A stretch of 64,000 bases of DNA from Pedosphaera sp. (GCA_009695205.1 SIBK01000018.1:1-64000); one strand, 5' to 3'. Shown: positions 18,576 to 29,689, numbered from the stretch's first letter. Notes: generated by a model not told the origin, from the sequence alone. Translations and numbers: made by a program.

Positions 18576-21564
18576 GAGCGCCCGTGAGGAATTGAAATCT
18601 GCTTCTGCGTCCTTCACTCGATCTTGCTGACGGAGTAAATCCAACCGATGGGCCATGTAGTGAGCCCGTTTTTCCGAAAGGTAAAGGGCCTTGGAATAGT
18701 CACGCTCAACCTCTTCGAGTTGGCCCTGGCCCTTTCGAATCGCCCCGAGTTGGTCCCAAAGATCCGGGTCTTCGGGCACTCGTTCGGTCCCTTTCTCGAT
18801 CGTTTCTCGAGCTTCATTCTGTTTTCCTCCGGCAAATAGAACTTCTGCGCGGACCAACCAAACCACGGGTTCGCTCGGCATTAACTCCAGGGCGCGGCGG
18901 CTATAGGAGTCGGCGTCGCCCTCGTATTGGAGATCTCCGGTGGGAATGTGGTTGAGGATGCAACGGGCGAGGTGGGCGATCAGGAGTCTGCCGGTGGGAG
19001 CCACACGGAGAGCACCATAATAGCTCTCGAGGGTATTCTGCTCAATGCAGTGACGAATGTACTCCGGAACGGTGGGTGTTGAAAAGAACGAGATCCTCCT
19101 CGTTGTCATATCGGCGAAAAACTATTCGGCCCAACGTTTGTATAGTGTGTCATCAGCGGAGCCGAGGACACGCTCCTTAAGAGTCAGGCGCGTTTTCCAA
19201 GGGATGGCCTCGGGATCGCGCTGTTGGGTGAATCGGAGACCGGCTACGCCTTCCGCCATGTCGGGTAGCCAGTTCGGGATCAGCGAATTAGTGATTGCAG
19301 GAATCGTGGACGCCGAGACCCATTCTGGCAGCACCGGCTGATCGCGCAGGGAACCGTCTGGAAAAGCCATTTCGCTGATGGGAGACCCCCAGCGAATCTC
19401 CCAAAGCACGAGTGTGTGCCCGCTTGAGGCGCTGGGATTGTCCACCAAGTTTTCGGGAGATTTCACCAAAATGCTCCGACTCTCGGAGCTGAACTCACCG
19501 GACAACCAGGGTGCGCCACCGTAGCGAATCGGTTCGGTTACCGGCAATCCAGTGTGCCCATCCCAAATTCGCATCGTTTTATTCTGGTAGGAAGCAACCA
19601 CCCAGTCTCCAATTTGACTGAATTTGGCTGAACCGACCACCGCCGGCGGATTGCTAATGTCACTCAAGAGCCGGCCTGCGATGTCCCAAATCTGCAGGTG
19701 GCCGGTTGTAGTGCGGATTAACACCCGCAAGCTGTCCGGGATGAATTGCCCCGTATACCCATCGACCCAAGGGACCGCTAACGTCGCCAGGAGTCGACCC
19801 GTCGGGATCTCCCAAATCTGAATAGAAGTTGAGGAAGTGGCCGAATCCGTCAGGAGTTTGTTCCCGTCCGGACTGAGCGAAATAGTCTCACTGGGTGAAG
19901 TTTTCTTTTCGCCTAGCTGTGGCTTGAAAATCCTTCCTGTTTTACAATGCCAAAGATGGATTCCGGTGCGGGACAGCAGGCGCACCGTTGTCCCGTCGGG
20001 ACCAAACCCCTTCGATTGCACCGATATATCAAATGAGATCGGTTCAAACAGACTTAGTTCTGTCTGAACATCCCAGACCTGGACGATCGCCTTTCCCAAT
20101 TCAGTGGGGCAGACCGTCACGACCCATCGGCCGTCCAGACTCATTTCTCACGAAACGACCGAGTTCGTGTGATTCAGAGTTTGGCCGACCGACTCACCTG
20201 TCGCGCAATCCCAAACACGCACCGCTTCGCCGCACCCAGTTACGAGGAGTCGGCTGTCGGGACTAAACGTGACAAATTGTGCATTGTTTGTGTGCGTCAA
20301 GGTCGGCTTGTTCTGTCGGCCAGTCTGTGACTCGATGACATAGACGTTGCCCATGTTCCATGCCGCCAACCATCGACTATTCGGGCTAAACGTGATTTGT
20401 GCGCCATACTGATTCACCCCAGGATCCACGGGCTCTCCTGTTCGTGAGTCGAGGATGTGGACATGGGTGGCCGAGCTTGCCGCGGTCCAACGGCTGTCAT
20501 GGCTGAATTGAGTTTGGTAATGGTCTACAGGCAGGAACGTAACGGTTGGGATCGCGAAACTCCTATGAGTCACTGCGCCTATAATCCGGTTTGCGATGAC
20601 TGTATTGGTTGGGTTTTCTCTCAACACCCGAGCCAAGTGGGCCAGCGCTGGGGCGGCCTTGTCGGTGCGGAATAATTCCTCCGCCGTTTGGACTTCCAGT
20701 CGGCTTAGGGCGTCGGCCGCCTGCGCGTAGGCCCGTTCCGCGTTCTTCCCCGCCTGCTCTGCGCTAGCTTTGGCTCCTGACTCGGTGACGGCGCGTTCCT
20801 CGGCTAATTCCCGGGCAGAGCGGTACCGATGTCTCGGGTCCTTCTCGAGGCACTTGAGGCAGATCGTCGCCAAGTCGGCCGCGATGGAGGGATTCAGGAG
20901 CTGCGGCACCAGCGGTTCCGAACTGACCACCTGATTGAGCACGTCCGTCACACTTCGACCCACAAACGGGGCTCGTCCCGTCAGGAGATGAAACAATACC
21001 GCCCCCAGCGAATACATGTCCGCGGACAGATCGACGACGAGGCCTCTCGCCTGCTCCGGTGCCATATAGGCCGGCGTACCCAGCAGCTGGCCGGTGACGG
21101 TCAGGGAACCGCACCCATCCAACAGCCGCGCCAAGCCGAAGTCCGTCACGTAAGGCGTCCCAGCGAGGTCGACCACGATGTTGGAAGGTTTGAGGTCCCT
21201 GTGCAGAACTCCCAGAGTATGGGCGTGTTGGACCGCTTCCGAGATTGTGGATACCAATTCAGCCGCAGTTTGCGCGGGCAACGGGCCATCGCGGGTGCGC
21301 TCCGCGAGATTGGAGCCTTCGATCAAATCCATCGCGAAAAAGTGCTGGCCCGCCTGCTCTCCCACTTCGTGGATGGAAACGATGTTCGGATGCTTCAGTT
21401 TAGCCGCTGAGGCCGCTTCGGTATGGAAGCGTTCGACATCCGCAGGGCGGGCCAGACTGCTGTCGCGCATCAACTTGACGGCGACGATTCGGTCTAAGCT
21501 GACCTGGCGAGCCCGGAACACGATGCCCATGCCGCCGCGTTTGAGGGCTTTGTCGTGGAGAGCC
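18576..21564 (-). pseudogene. Ser/Thr protein kinase with WD40 and TPR repeats, decayed
   Basis: One continuous frame from 21626 leftward. The kinase part starts inside the Gly loop (KRGGMGIVFRAR) with VAVKLM, LHRDLKPSNIVV, VTDFGLARLLDG and GTPAYMAPEQARG, then a coiled linker, then WD40 blades to TGA 20148-20150 and on to TAG 19122-19124. Past that stop come TPR units (YSRRALELMPSEPVVWLVRA, LWDQLGAIRKGQG). Both stops are single and in frame. The kinase's own N-terminus and its start codon are gone: the frame enters from a truncated sigma-factor gene. Intact relatives are cytoplasmic kinases acting on ECF sigma pathways. At 18575 the TPR part runs in frame into the PQQ pseudogene. Confidence 0.85.
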
Positions 21565-21756
21565 GGAATGCCCGTGGCGGCGGAGGTAGGCGTAGAGAGG
21601 TGCCCAGTAGGCACGGCAAAGTTCATTCAACGCGAAGGCGTCTTTGGGCATATTTCCTCCGGCCTTCAACTCGGCCGTCCAATGCATCGAAGGAAATTCG
21701 GCGCGGCTGAAATGATTGGTAGCCTTGGATTCGGTAGAACTCACCCTGGGAGGCAC
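21565..21756 (-). pseudogene. ECF sigma factor, N-terminal fragment
   Basis: About 64 residues: FPSMHWTAELKAGG, ALNELCRAYWAPLYAYLRR, HGHS. This is the beginning of the Verrucomicrobia/Planctomycetes ECF sigma group normally encoded just before a Ser/Thr kinase. Regions 2 and 4 are missing; a deletion joins this start directly, out of frame, to the kinase Gly loop, removing the rest of the sigma gene, the spacer and the kinase start. Confidence 0.7.
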
Positions 21757-22306
21757 CGTAGCAAATATTGGCAGGTGATGAGAAGAGCCTTTCGGCGCGG
21801 CGGTGTACGTGTACAGGTCCGCGGCGACCGCTCACTCGCTCTATGAATCCCAGCTTGCCGCCCATCTGGCGTTTGCAAACGCCCAAGGATGGAATCATTC
21901 AGCGGATCGTGGTTTCTCTGCGATGCCGCCAGTCTCCTTCTGGCCGGAGCTCATGGATCGCCCGAGCACCAAGTGAACCCGCTGTTGCGAGACAGGATTC
22001 GAAAGGAGTTCGCAGTGATTCCGACATTCAACGAAGCCTTGCACACCGTGACCGGTAAACCTCATGGCCATATTCTCTACTTTGGAACTCGGGATACTGG
22101 TGGCTGAGAAAGCAATTCCGCGAACGCCAACACCAACATGGAATCGATCCCGTCGACGCCGCCCTTGACCGCGAATTGGGAGTGCTTCACACCCGGCACG
22201 GAATACGCATCCAGAGAGTCACTCAATAGCCGCCTCTTTTTACGTAGCGGCGTGCCCTGGCGGAATCCTGTTTCAATCCAGTCCATGAACGATCCATGGT
22301 GAAGCT
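21757..22306. other. Unassigned stretch with degraded coding signal and a 16-bp palindrome
   Basis: A plus-strand frame at 21889-22107 (LLRDRIRKEFAVIPTFNEAL, GKPHGHILYFGTRD) seems to continue in a shifted frame as WWLRKQFRERQHQHGIDPVD to about 22229. I do not recognise a family. GGCGTTTGCAAACGCC at 21868-21883 is a perfect palindrome just upstream. Probably a decayed gene end. Confidence 0.35.
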
Positions 22307-24150
22307 ATGACAAAGACGTGTCCGGACTGCGGTGCCGAGATCCCGGAAAGCGTGCCGACTGGAGGGTGCCCCCGATGCCTCTTCGCTCGAGAAGCGGTCG
22401 AACTCGACGCCGTGCGCGACACGGCTGCCTCGGAGCCCCCAAAGCCTTCGTCCAATTCCGAATTTCCATCGCCGGTGGCCCTTCAGCCGGAGAGGCATTT
22501 CGGTGACTTCGAATTGATCGAGGAAATCGCCCGTGGCGGGATGGGAATCGTATACAAGGCGCGGCAAAAAAGTCTCAACCGCACGGTCGCTTTGAAGATG
22601 ATCCTGTCTGGATCAGTTCGTCAGCAAACAACTCGCCCAATGTTTCAAGGCTGAAGCGATCGCCGCAGCGGTGCTGCAACATCCCAACATCGTCGCCGTC
22701 CACGACGTCGGCATCCACGAAGGCCAGCAACCGTTTCGCATGCCACAAATCACGCGGAGAGATTGCGGTGTGGAACCTGGTGACGCGTTCGGAAGAAATG
22801 AAACTTCCGAGCCACGAAACGACGGGCTAAGTCGCAAACGTCGCCACAAGAAACGACCCAAATAATGTTGTCCGCAGTTTGCTGTTTTCCCTCGATGGAA
22901 AGTTTCCAATTGGGGGCGATCAATTGGGTGTCGTCAGCGTGTTCAATCTTACGACGAAGCAAACTGTGGCACGGCTGACCGACGCCGAAAGTTGGGTAGG
23001 CTTGATGGCTCTATCGCCTGATGGAAAGATTTTGGCAGTCCCGAGCGCTGACCATCGACTGCGGCTCTATGATAGTTCAAACTGGCAACTGATTTCTGTT
23101 CTTAAAGGGCACTTGGATGAAGTGTGGGCCGCCAGCTTCATGCCCAATGGCCGACAGATCGCTTCAGTCGGGAAAGATCGACTCGTGAAGGTTTGGAGCA
23201 CCCATCCGAATCCCAAGGAACAGACGTCTGTCGCATTCGATGCGGACGTGGCCTTCTATGCGCTCTCTCCTGTCGGAGAAACCGTTGTAACCTTTCACCA
23301 CGACCACACGTTTCGGCGATGGGACACGGGCACGCTTTCGGCCGGTGAAAAGAAACTGATTGGAACTGCGAATTCGGAACTCGCAACGCGACCAATCAGG
23401 AAAATTTACAACGTCGCTGCAGTCTCACCTGGAGGGAGGTTTTTAGCGATGGCCGAAGCCAATGCCAAGGGTCAAATCATACTTTGGGACGCGGGCGATA
23501 GGCGAGAGCTTCATTGGCTAAAAGGCCCTATTAATAAAGTCTCTGGAATATGTTTCTCTCATGACGGCAGCGTTCTCGCATCAATCGGCGACAGTGATTT
23601 AATCGAACTCTGGGACGTCGCCGGCGCCACCAATTTGACACGTTTCAAATCCATGATGCAAAATGCCGCGCTCAGTTGCTTTTCTGCCGACGGTCGTTTT
23701 CTGGGAATCGCTTCACGATCCGATTACTCAGCGGAGGTTTGGAATTTGGCAGAGCAAAAGATAGCGGCACGACTGCTGGGCATGGTAGCGAACTTACTGC
23801 AATTGCGCTTTCGAGCGATGGACGACACGCTGCCACGACAAGTTGGGACGCAACTGTAAAACTGTGGGATGTGGCGAAACAGCAAGAATTGGCTAGTGTA
23901 GGCGGTGCCATGAATGGGTTCTCGCGAGCTGCTTTTTCACCAGACGACACCCGAGTTGTAGCAATTGCTCTCGGAGGAATGGAGCAGGGAACCACCAGGG
24001 CCAAGGTCATTGACGTCAAGACCGGCCAGGAAGTCGTGGCATTCAAACTGGAGGAGGGTCCCTGCCAAGATATTGCATTATTGCCGGGCGGCGACACGAT
24101 AGCGACTGTCGTTATGTCGGGACATCCACGTTTTTCGCGCGGCCGCGCAG
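22307..24150 (+). pseudogene. Ser/Thr kinase-WD40 gene with kinase core deleted
   Basis: The start is normal: a zinc ribbon ([16 protein letters not shown]), then [20 protein letters not shown] and VALKMILSG. After a frameshift near 22610 comes [20 protein letters not shown] and VAVHDVGIHEGQ, where the kinase breaks off before the HRD and DFG motifs and joins WD40 sequence (GEIAVWNLVTRSEEMK). TAA 22828-22830 interrupts this frame, which then continues to 23859 (LFSLDGKFPIGGDQLGVVSV, VWAASFMPNGRQIASVGKD). A second frameshift near 23790 leads to TTSWDATVKLWDVAKQQEL. Catalysis is impossible. The RAYT unit begins immediately after the degraded 3' end, which may be its insertion site. Confidence 0.8.
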
Positions 24151-24153
24151 CAT

Positions 24154-25172
24154 GGGGTCAGTCAATAGTAATGTGCTTTTTTATCGGCTTCGGGCGTTCC
24201 CGGCCGTTCCAGTAGAGGAGGTGAGCCAGATGCGTCCGTGTACCCATAGCCAATCGCGCGGCAATCCAAGCCAGCGTTACCGTCGATTCCTCACGCACTC
24301 GCAGGGCAATTCGCACCTTCTCCGGATCCCCTTTCCGATGCGTCCGCAGATCCTCTTCGGTCCAACCGACCGCTTGGAGCTCTCGACACACTATCCGTTC
24401 CGCCCGGTCGGTGGCTGATTCCCGCAATTCATCGCCGTAGTGATGCAACCCCACACGAGACGTCACCCGTTCCAGCAGTTCCTTGCGAAACTCTTCGTCC
24501 CCCAAACACCATCCACGTCGGATCGGAGCGTAGTCGTCGTCTGTCGCTGCGAGCCGGCGTGTTTCCATGACGCGTTCAAACTCCCGGCGGCCTGCTTGGC
24601 TGTCCTTAGGAATACCGCATTCTCCAAGAAAACGTTCCGTCTGCAACCAGACAGGCCCATCGGACGGCGCCTTCAAATAATCTGGAAAACTGCTCCATTG
24701 AAACTGTTTCAAGGGCTGCGCGTCTGTGAGTAGCCGGGCGCGAACCGGATTGAGATGCACGTATTCGCAGAGGGTTCGGAGGTAGCCGCCGCGACCGCCG
24801 ACGAGCAACGATTTGTAACGGCCGCTGAAAACATGACCGGACAATTGGTGGCGGCGATTGAATCGGAGTGTGTAAGTTCCAAGGAGCCATTTCATCCCGG
24901 CGACCAAGTTGGGTTCAGGAGTCTCCACGACGAGATGGAAGTGATTTCCGAGGAGACACCAAGCGTGAACCTTCCAGTGGGTCTTTGCGCACGTGTCTCC
25001 GAGGGCCGTAATAAATCGTTCCCGATCCTCGTCGTCGAAGAAGATCTTTCCCTTCCGGTTGCCGCGGCTCATGAGATGATACAGGGCACCTGGGAATTGA
25101 ACGCGTAATTTGCGAGCCATGGATTCAGGATGCACGACCTGCGGGGACTGTACAATACTATTGACCGACCCC
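24154..25172 (-). mobile_element. RAYT unit bounded by 17-bp inverted repeats
   Basis: Left end 24154-24170 (GGGGTCAGTCAATAGTA) is the reverse complement of right end 25156-25172 with one mismatch; similarity extends about six more bases inward. The ends enclose only the RAYT gene, and the left end overlaps its stop codon. RAYT genes usually sit singly between REP hairpins, so clear terminal inverted repeats are noteworthy. No target duplication was established. Confidence 0.6.
24158..25120 (-). CDS. REP-associated tyrosine transposase (RAYT, Y1/IS200-like)
   Basis: A 320-residue protein beginning MARKLRVQFPGALYHLMSRG, the standard opening of this family. The HUH metal motif is in LLGNHFHLVVETPE (residues about 57-70) and the nucleophilic Tyr is in LRTLCEYVHLNPVRARLL (about 125). 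The C-terminal third has DDEEFRKELL-type and helix-turn-helix-like sequence (ESTVTLAWIAARLAM) that probably binds DNA. Such enzymes nick single-stranded REP hairpins. ATG 25120 fits the family; the frame extends 44 codons further upstream through non-conserved sequence. The frame is intact, in contrast to the flanking pseudogenes. Confidence 0.92.
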   Translation of the reverse strand: MARKLRVQFPGALYHLMSRGNRKGKIFFDDEDRERFITALGDTCAKTHWKVHAWCLLGNHFHLVVETPEPNLVAGMKWLLGTYTLRFNRRHQLSGHVFSGRYKSLLVGGRGGYLRTLCEYVHLNPVRARLLTDAQPLKQFQWSSFPDYLKAPSDGPVWLQTERFLGECGIPKDSQAGRREFERVMETRRLAATDDDYAPIRRGWCLGDEEFRKELLERVTSRVGLHHYGDELRESATDRAERIVCRELQAVGWTEEDLRTHRKGDPEKVRIALRVREESTVTLAWIAARLAMGTRTHLAHLLYWNGRERPKPIKKHITID

Positions 25173-25194
25173 GGAGGATGTGCGACCTGCGGTA

Positions 25195-25524
25195 ATGGAA
25201 ATGCAACAGAAGCCCCGGGATCACTCCGGGAGCCGAGCGCCGTTTCACCCACTCTCGGCGACGCTGCTGCTCGTGGTGGACAATTTGTGGACCTTGGAGG
25301 AGTGGCTGATCGTCACCTGGCTGTTCACGATTCCATTGAGTTTTGTCTCGGTATTTCTCCCGGTGCTGTGCATCCAGCGATTCGTCAGTCGCGATCGGTG
25401 GAGTATCGCTGTCAAAAAAGCCCTGTTTTTGGGGATTGTTGCGGCGGTTCCGACTTCGATCACTGGGACTCCCGTGGGGCTGGCCTTGCTTGCTTGGGCC
25501 GGACTCTCGGGGATTAAACAGTAA
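25195..25524 (+). CDS. Small conserved hypothetical membrane protein
   Basis: A 109-residue protein with a soluble start (MEMQQKPRD) and then three hydrophobic helices: LSATLLLVVDNLWTLEEW, FTIPLSFVSVFLPVLCIQRF, and a last one around VPTSITGTPVGLALLAWAGL. The SITGTPVG turn between helices two and three looks like the conserved core. Function unknown. It starts 75 bp from the divergent RAYT gene and ends before the tRNA. In-frame ATGs at 25180 and 25201 are alternatives; no strong ribosome site decides. Confidence 0.6.
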   Translation: MEMQQKPRDHSGSRAPFHPLSATLLLVVDNLWTLEEWLIVTWLFTIPLSFVSVFLPVLCIQRFVSRDRWSIAVKKALFLGIVAAVPTSITGTPVGLALLAWAGLSGIKQ

Positions 25525-25706
25525 GAGGTCCCCTCAGAACTTGTCCAAAGCCCGCTCAAGTACTCTTTCCCTTGGCGGAAGGTAGAAGGCACCTGGCGGA
25601 TCCCGGGAATGAAATCCCGGACGGACTGCAATCCGTCGATCCAATGGAATCGGTCGGCGTTTTTCCGCGGGCTCCGGGCGGGGGGATTTGAAACTTCGCG
25701 CAAGAA

Positions 25707-25780
25707 TGGCTGGCCGTCATGGACTCGAACCATGTCTAAGGGCTCCAAAGACCCCTGTGCTACCATTACACCAACGGCCA
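25707..25780 (-). tRNA. tRNA-Gln(UUG)
   Basis: Cloverleaf drawn by hand on the minus strand: acceptor TGGCCGT pairs with ACGGCCA, followed by discriminator G and encoded CCA. There is a 3-bp D stem, anticodon stem GGGGT/GCCCT with loop CTTTGGA (anticodon TTG), and T arm CATGG-TTCGAGT-CCATG. 74 nt including CCA. It reads CAA. No integrase or attachment-site duplication is seen beside it. Confidence 0.95.
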
Positions 25781-26043
25781 CCGCAGGACTGAAGCTAGTC
25801 GGCGATGACCGCCAAGAAAACAAGAAAACGCAGCGGGAAATCGCCCTACCGTCCTCGAGCTTCCTTCGAAGTCTCGTGGGATCGCAACGGAACCCCGGGT
25901 GAGGAGTTCGCACGAACGGAGGATTTGGAACGAATCCGTTGCTTGCCAAGGACACACGCGTTCTCGCACTTTTGCATTGCTCCGTATCGTTCAAAAGCGC
26001 GCAGCGCCAAGCGCATCCTGTCCTGGAGAGGCGTTGGATGGGT

Positions 26044-29000
26044 TCATGGCTGCTTCGTCTCTTTTTTCTCGTTCGACTCGGCTGCGGCGATTTCCTCCCG
26101 AGACGGTGCGTGCCACGTCTGCCATGGCGGGCCGACGAGGATAAGGTCCCCATCGGCACTCCATTGGGCCGTCCATAGCATTGACCCAGTGCCACCCAAG
26201 GTCAGCAGTTCCTGCCGAGTGCCGACATCCCAGAGCTTCACTGCCTCCCGCGAGCCCGACGCGGAAAGCAACCGTCGTCCATCCGGGGAAAAGGCGATGC
26301 CATAAACCGGGTTCAGATGGCCGTGGAGCGGGGGTTCGATCGACTCGCCCTTGGCGGGGTCATACAACCGCACCTGACCATTATCGATGGCAGCCACCAG
26401 CTCGCCGTCTGGTGAGACCGTCAGCGAGGCGAGATGTAATATTCCGGGAAAATGCGACGGCGCCGGGCCGGGGTGTGCCAAATCGTAGAATTCGATTTCG
26501 CTGTTGTTGCCCTTTTCGATGAGTGCGACGAGCACTCGCCCTCCCGCGGCAATGGTTGCTCTACCGATTTTCGCGTAGATGGATACCACGATCTGCCCGG
26601 TTTCGACATTCCAGGGGCGCAGGGTGTCCTGCCCCTCTGTTGACAGGTAATTGCCATCCTCTCTCCACAACGTGAGGTTCCCGTCCTTGGCCGCGCTTGC
26701 GACGAGTTGCGCTGACTCCGCAAACGCGACGGTATGAATCTCGTTGATGTGGCCGCGCAGCACCGACTTTTCGGTCCAGGTACTCGCATCCCCAAAGCGG
26801 ATGGTTTGATCGGTCGCCGCAGAGATTAAATGTCGTCCGTCCTTGCTGAACACCACTTTGCAAACCCAACCGGTATGACCCTCGAGCCGCTTGAGGCGTT
26901 GGCCGGTCGCAGCATCTGAGACACAGATGGTGGGATCTTTATATCCCGAACTCGAAGCCAGCACCCGGCCGTCGGGCGAAAGGGCCAGCGATGTCATTCC
27001 GAAGGCCTGTTCCGGTTCGGTCTCCCAGAGTTTCTGGCCGGTGGCGAGGTCGAGGCACTGGATGCTATATTGGCGCGTCATATACAGACGCCGGTTGTCG
27101 GGGGATAGTTGGGCGGCTCCAAGAAAACCGTGCAAACTATAACCGGAAACGATCTTGTGGCGGCTTTCGATCTTGGAAGAAGAGACGTTTACGACCGAGA
27201 CTTCGTCGCCGAGTTCGTCGCTGCCTGACCTGGCGTAGATGACAAGCTTCGAACCATCCTGCGAAAACGACAGATTGCGGACCCTCCAATCGCCCCGGTC
27301 GGATGCCCGCCAGAAGATCGATTCCTGGCCGGAGTCGAGGTTATAGAGCGTGACCACCTTGGGTTCGGAAGTGGCCGCCAGAAGATTGCGCACTGGAGAA
27401 AACGCAACGTGACCCTGATGGTGCTGCTCGCGGTCCGTGAGAGCCCGTACGAGTCGCCGGCCCGGGACATCCCGCAGGTCCACGCGTCCGTCCAACCAAC
27501 CCGCGGCGAGGCGGGTGCCATCCGGGGAAAAGCTGACGGACCATCCCCGCGTCGTCGGCCGGTTGGTGAGTGTGCCGAGGGCGCTGCTGCGGGTCAGTTG
27601 CCAGAGATAACGCCATTCCCATCCGCGCAGATCTTCCTGGCCGGGCTCCGGCCGGTGCCGGTCCAGCAGGCGTCGCGCTTTACCGAGATTATTTAACTTG
27701 AGCGACTGCTGGGCTAGATTCATGTCCGACGCGTAGAGCAGTCGGCGCGAGTTCTGCTCGTTCTCGGCAGCCTTCCGCGCCTGGGCATCCGCGCGAACTC
27801 CCTCCCGCGACGCCGCCGCGCCCGAGATCGCCGCCTTTCGGGCTTGAACAAAATTATTGATTGCCAGAAACAAGAGCAACCCGACGATGCCTGCCGCCGT
27901 ACCCAACGTCCGCATAACGCCCCGCTTATATGCGGCCCTCTCCCGCACCGCCAACTCCGCTTGCTGCGCAGCCAAGGCCGTCCGACGATCGGGCAAGGCA
28001 CGCAGGCTTTTCGCCAATTCCGCTGCACTCCCAAACCGCTCGGTTGGGTCCGCCGCAAAACAACGCACAAGATCCTCCCTCAGCAGCAAGTCCGGGACGT
28101 GTTTGGCCTAGTCGGTCGTAACCGGCTTCTTAAAATCACCCGCCAATAGTTGGTAAAGCACCACCCCGAGCGAATAAATGTCGGACCGCGTCGAGGCCAG
28201 TTTGCCCGCTAACAGCTCGGGTGCCATGTACATCTTCGACCTGGTTCCGGACGACGACTCCGAGAGGATCGTTTGGGTAAAACCCGCGCTCGTCACCCCC
28301 CTTAACGCCTCCTCCGACACCCCCTGCCCGATCCCAAAGTCGCTCAACTTTGCGTGGATCCGGGACCCTTCCGATCCCTCCGCCTTCGTGGCTCCGCCAC
28401 TGACCAAAATATTCCCCGGTTTGACGTCCCGGTGAATGATACCCGACTCGTGTGCGGCTTGGAGCGCATCGGCAATTTTAGCGACGATCTCCACCCGCGT
28501 GGTGATCGGAACACTTGCACCGCCTCCCTGTTACTCGCACCAGACCTGTAGATCGCTGCCGTCGACATGATCCATCACCACATAGAACGGTGGCTCGTCA
28601 AAATATACATCCAACAAGCGCACGATGTTCGGGTGGTCGCCCACCCGTTCTTTGAGCACACGGAAGAGCGTCGTTTCGCGCTTGAGAGAATGCACGCGAT
28701 CCGCTCGAAAACAGAATTTGAAGACGCGCCGTTCCTTGAGGTTCTGATGCCGGCCCAGCCATACCTCCCCAAACCCGCCTTCGCCCAGCTTCTCTTCCAG
28801 CACCCATTTTGTGTTTGGCACCACCTGGCCGATCGCCGGACGCCACCCCAGCACTGGTTCCTCCCCGGCCGCCACCTGCCGCTGCGCCTTGGTGGCGTCG
28901 GCCGGCGCTTTCAACACCGCCATCCCCGCTTCGCCGACTTCACAAATCTCCAACGGCTCTTCCACTCCTTTGAGAACGTAGGAACCGTGATTGAGCCATT

Positions 29001-29188
29001 GCAATTCCTTGAGGCCGGCCAATTCTTCGCCCTTGAGCACCTGCCGCGCATTGTCGAACGCCGCGCGTCAGCTTCAACCGTGTCGAACCCACGAGATCGG
29101 TGAACACAAGCGTCACCAGCCCGGTGCGATGCTTGCGCCGGAACTCTTCCACCTGCGTGCGGTGCTGCAATGCGAGCTGCACCTCCAT
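26044..29188 (-). pseudogene. Nucleotide cyclase-Ser/Thr kinase-WD40 fusion, with cyclase core deleted and two in-frame stops
   Basis: From 29188 leftward: VQLALQHRTQVEEFRRKHRT, LVTLVFTDLVGSTRLK (start of a class III cyclase domain), then a jump to the end of that domain (AFDNARQVLKGEEL) with a frame change. About 120 residues holding the rest of the catalytic site are missing. The kinase follows: GEGGFGEVWLG, RRVFKFCF, TAA 28531-28533, IHRDVKPGNILV, LSDFGIGQ, MYMAPELL, then TAG 28108-28110 (TTD-stop-AKHV, normally Trp). A TM segment near 27870 and about ten WD40 blades run intact to the stop at 26044. All parts after the deletion share one frame. Intact relatives are membrane-anchored signalling proteins. 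Confidence 0.85.
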
Positions 29189-29253
29189 CTTGAGGGAAAG
29201 GTACCCAATGACAAACCAAGTAAAAACTTTAAAGGAGCGCCGTGCAACCCGAT

Positions 29254-29305
29254 GGGCGCATCCCGAAGTTGTTGGAACACGGGTACTCTTAAGGCGCGGA
29301 GTGCC
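29254..29305 (+). repeat. Dispersed repeat ending in TTAAGGCGCGGAGTGCC
   Basis: Aligns, with about 80% identity by eye, to the reverse complement of 34488-34541: CGCATCCCG, a central GTTG region and CTCTTAAGGCGCGGAG are shared. Both copies lie beside broken genes. Confidence 0.6.
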
Positions 29306-29313
29306 GCCGGGAA

Positions 29314-29562
29314 GTAGTCGTGGACGGGAGTCCGCGCAGACCTCGTCCCGGCCACGGATCAAGGTTCCAATGCATGTCCAATCACAGGAGAACTTCCTTC
29401 CCCATGAGACGTCCTGTCGTAGTCGCGGACGGGAGTCCGCGCAGACCTCGTCCCGGCCACGGATCAAGGTTCCAATGCATGTCCAATCACAGAACTTCCT
29501 TCCCCATGAGACGTCCTGTCGTAGTCGCGGACGGGAGTCCGCGCAGACCTCGTCCCGGCCAC
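29314..29562. repeat. Tandem array, period 105/102 bp, about 2.4 copies, with hairpin core
   Basis: The core GTAGTCGCGGACGGGAGTCC starts at 29314 (one mismatch), 29419 and 29521. The spacer (CCTCGTCCCGGCCACGG, GGTTCCAATGCATGTCC, AACTTCCTTCCCCATGAG) is different from the array at 10.4 kb, yet the period is again 105 bp. The array lies between the cyclase-kinase pseudogene and cinA and supplies the sequence just upstream of cinA. Confidence 0.9.
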
Positions 29563-29689
29563 CATCTTCAAAATGAGTTTTCGAAGTTCCGGCATACTTG
29601 CCTCATCTACCGTCCTCCTTCTTTGTCCCTCTGCAGGGATTCAAGACTTCGTTGCAGATCGGGAACAAAATCCCAATGTTCACTCCATT

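Noticed and set aside
25707-25780. tRNA-Gln as an integration site
   Set aside because: No integrase gene and no duplicated tRNA 3' end were found nearby.
29573-29689. Signal peptide for CinA
   Set aside because: The hydrophobic 39-residue extension is unlike the cytoplasmic CinA family and lies just after the repeat array; the GTG at 29690 fits the conserved start.
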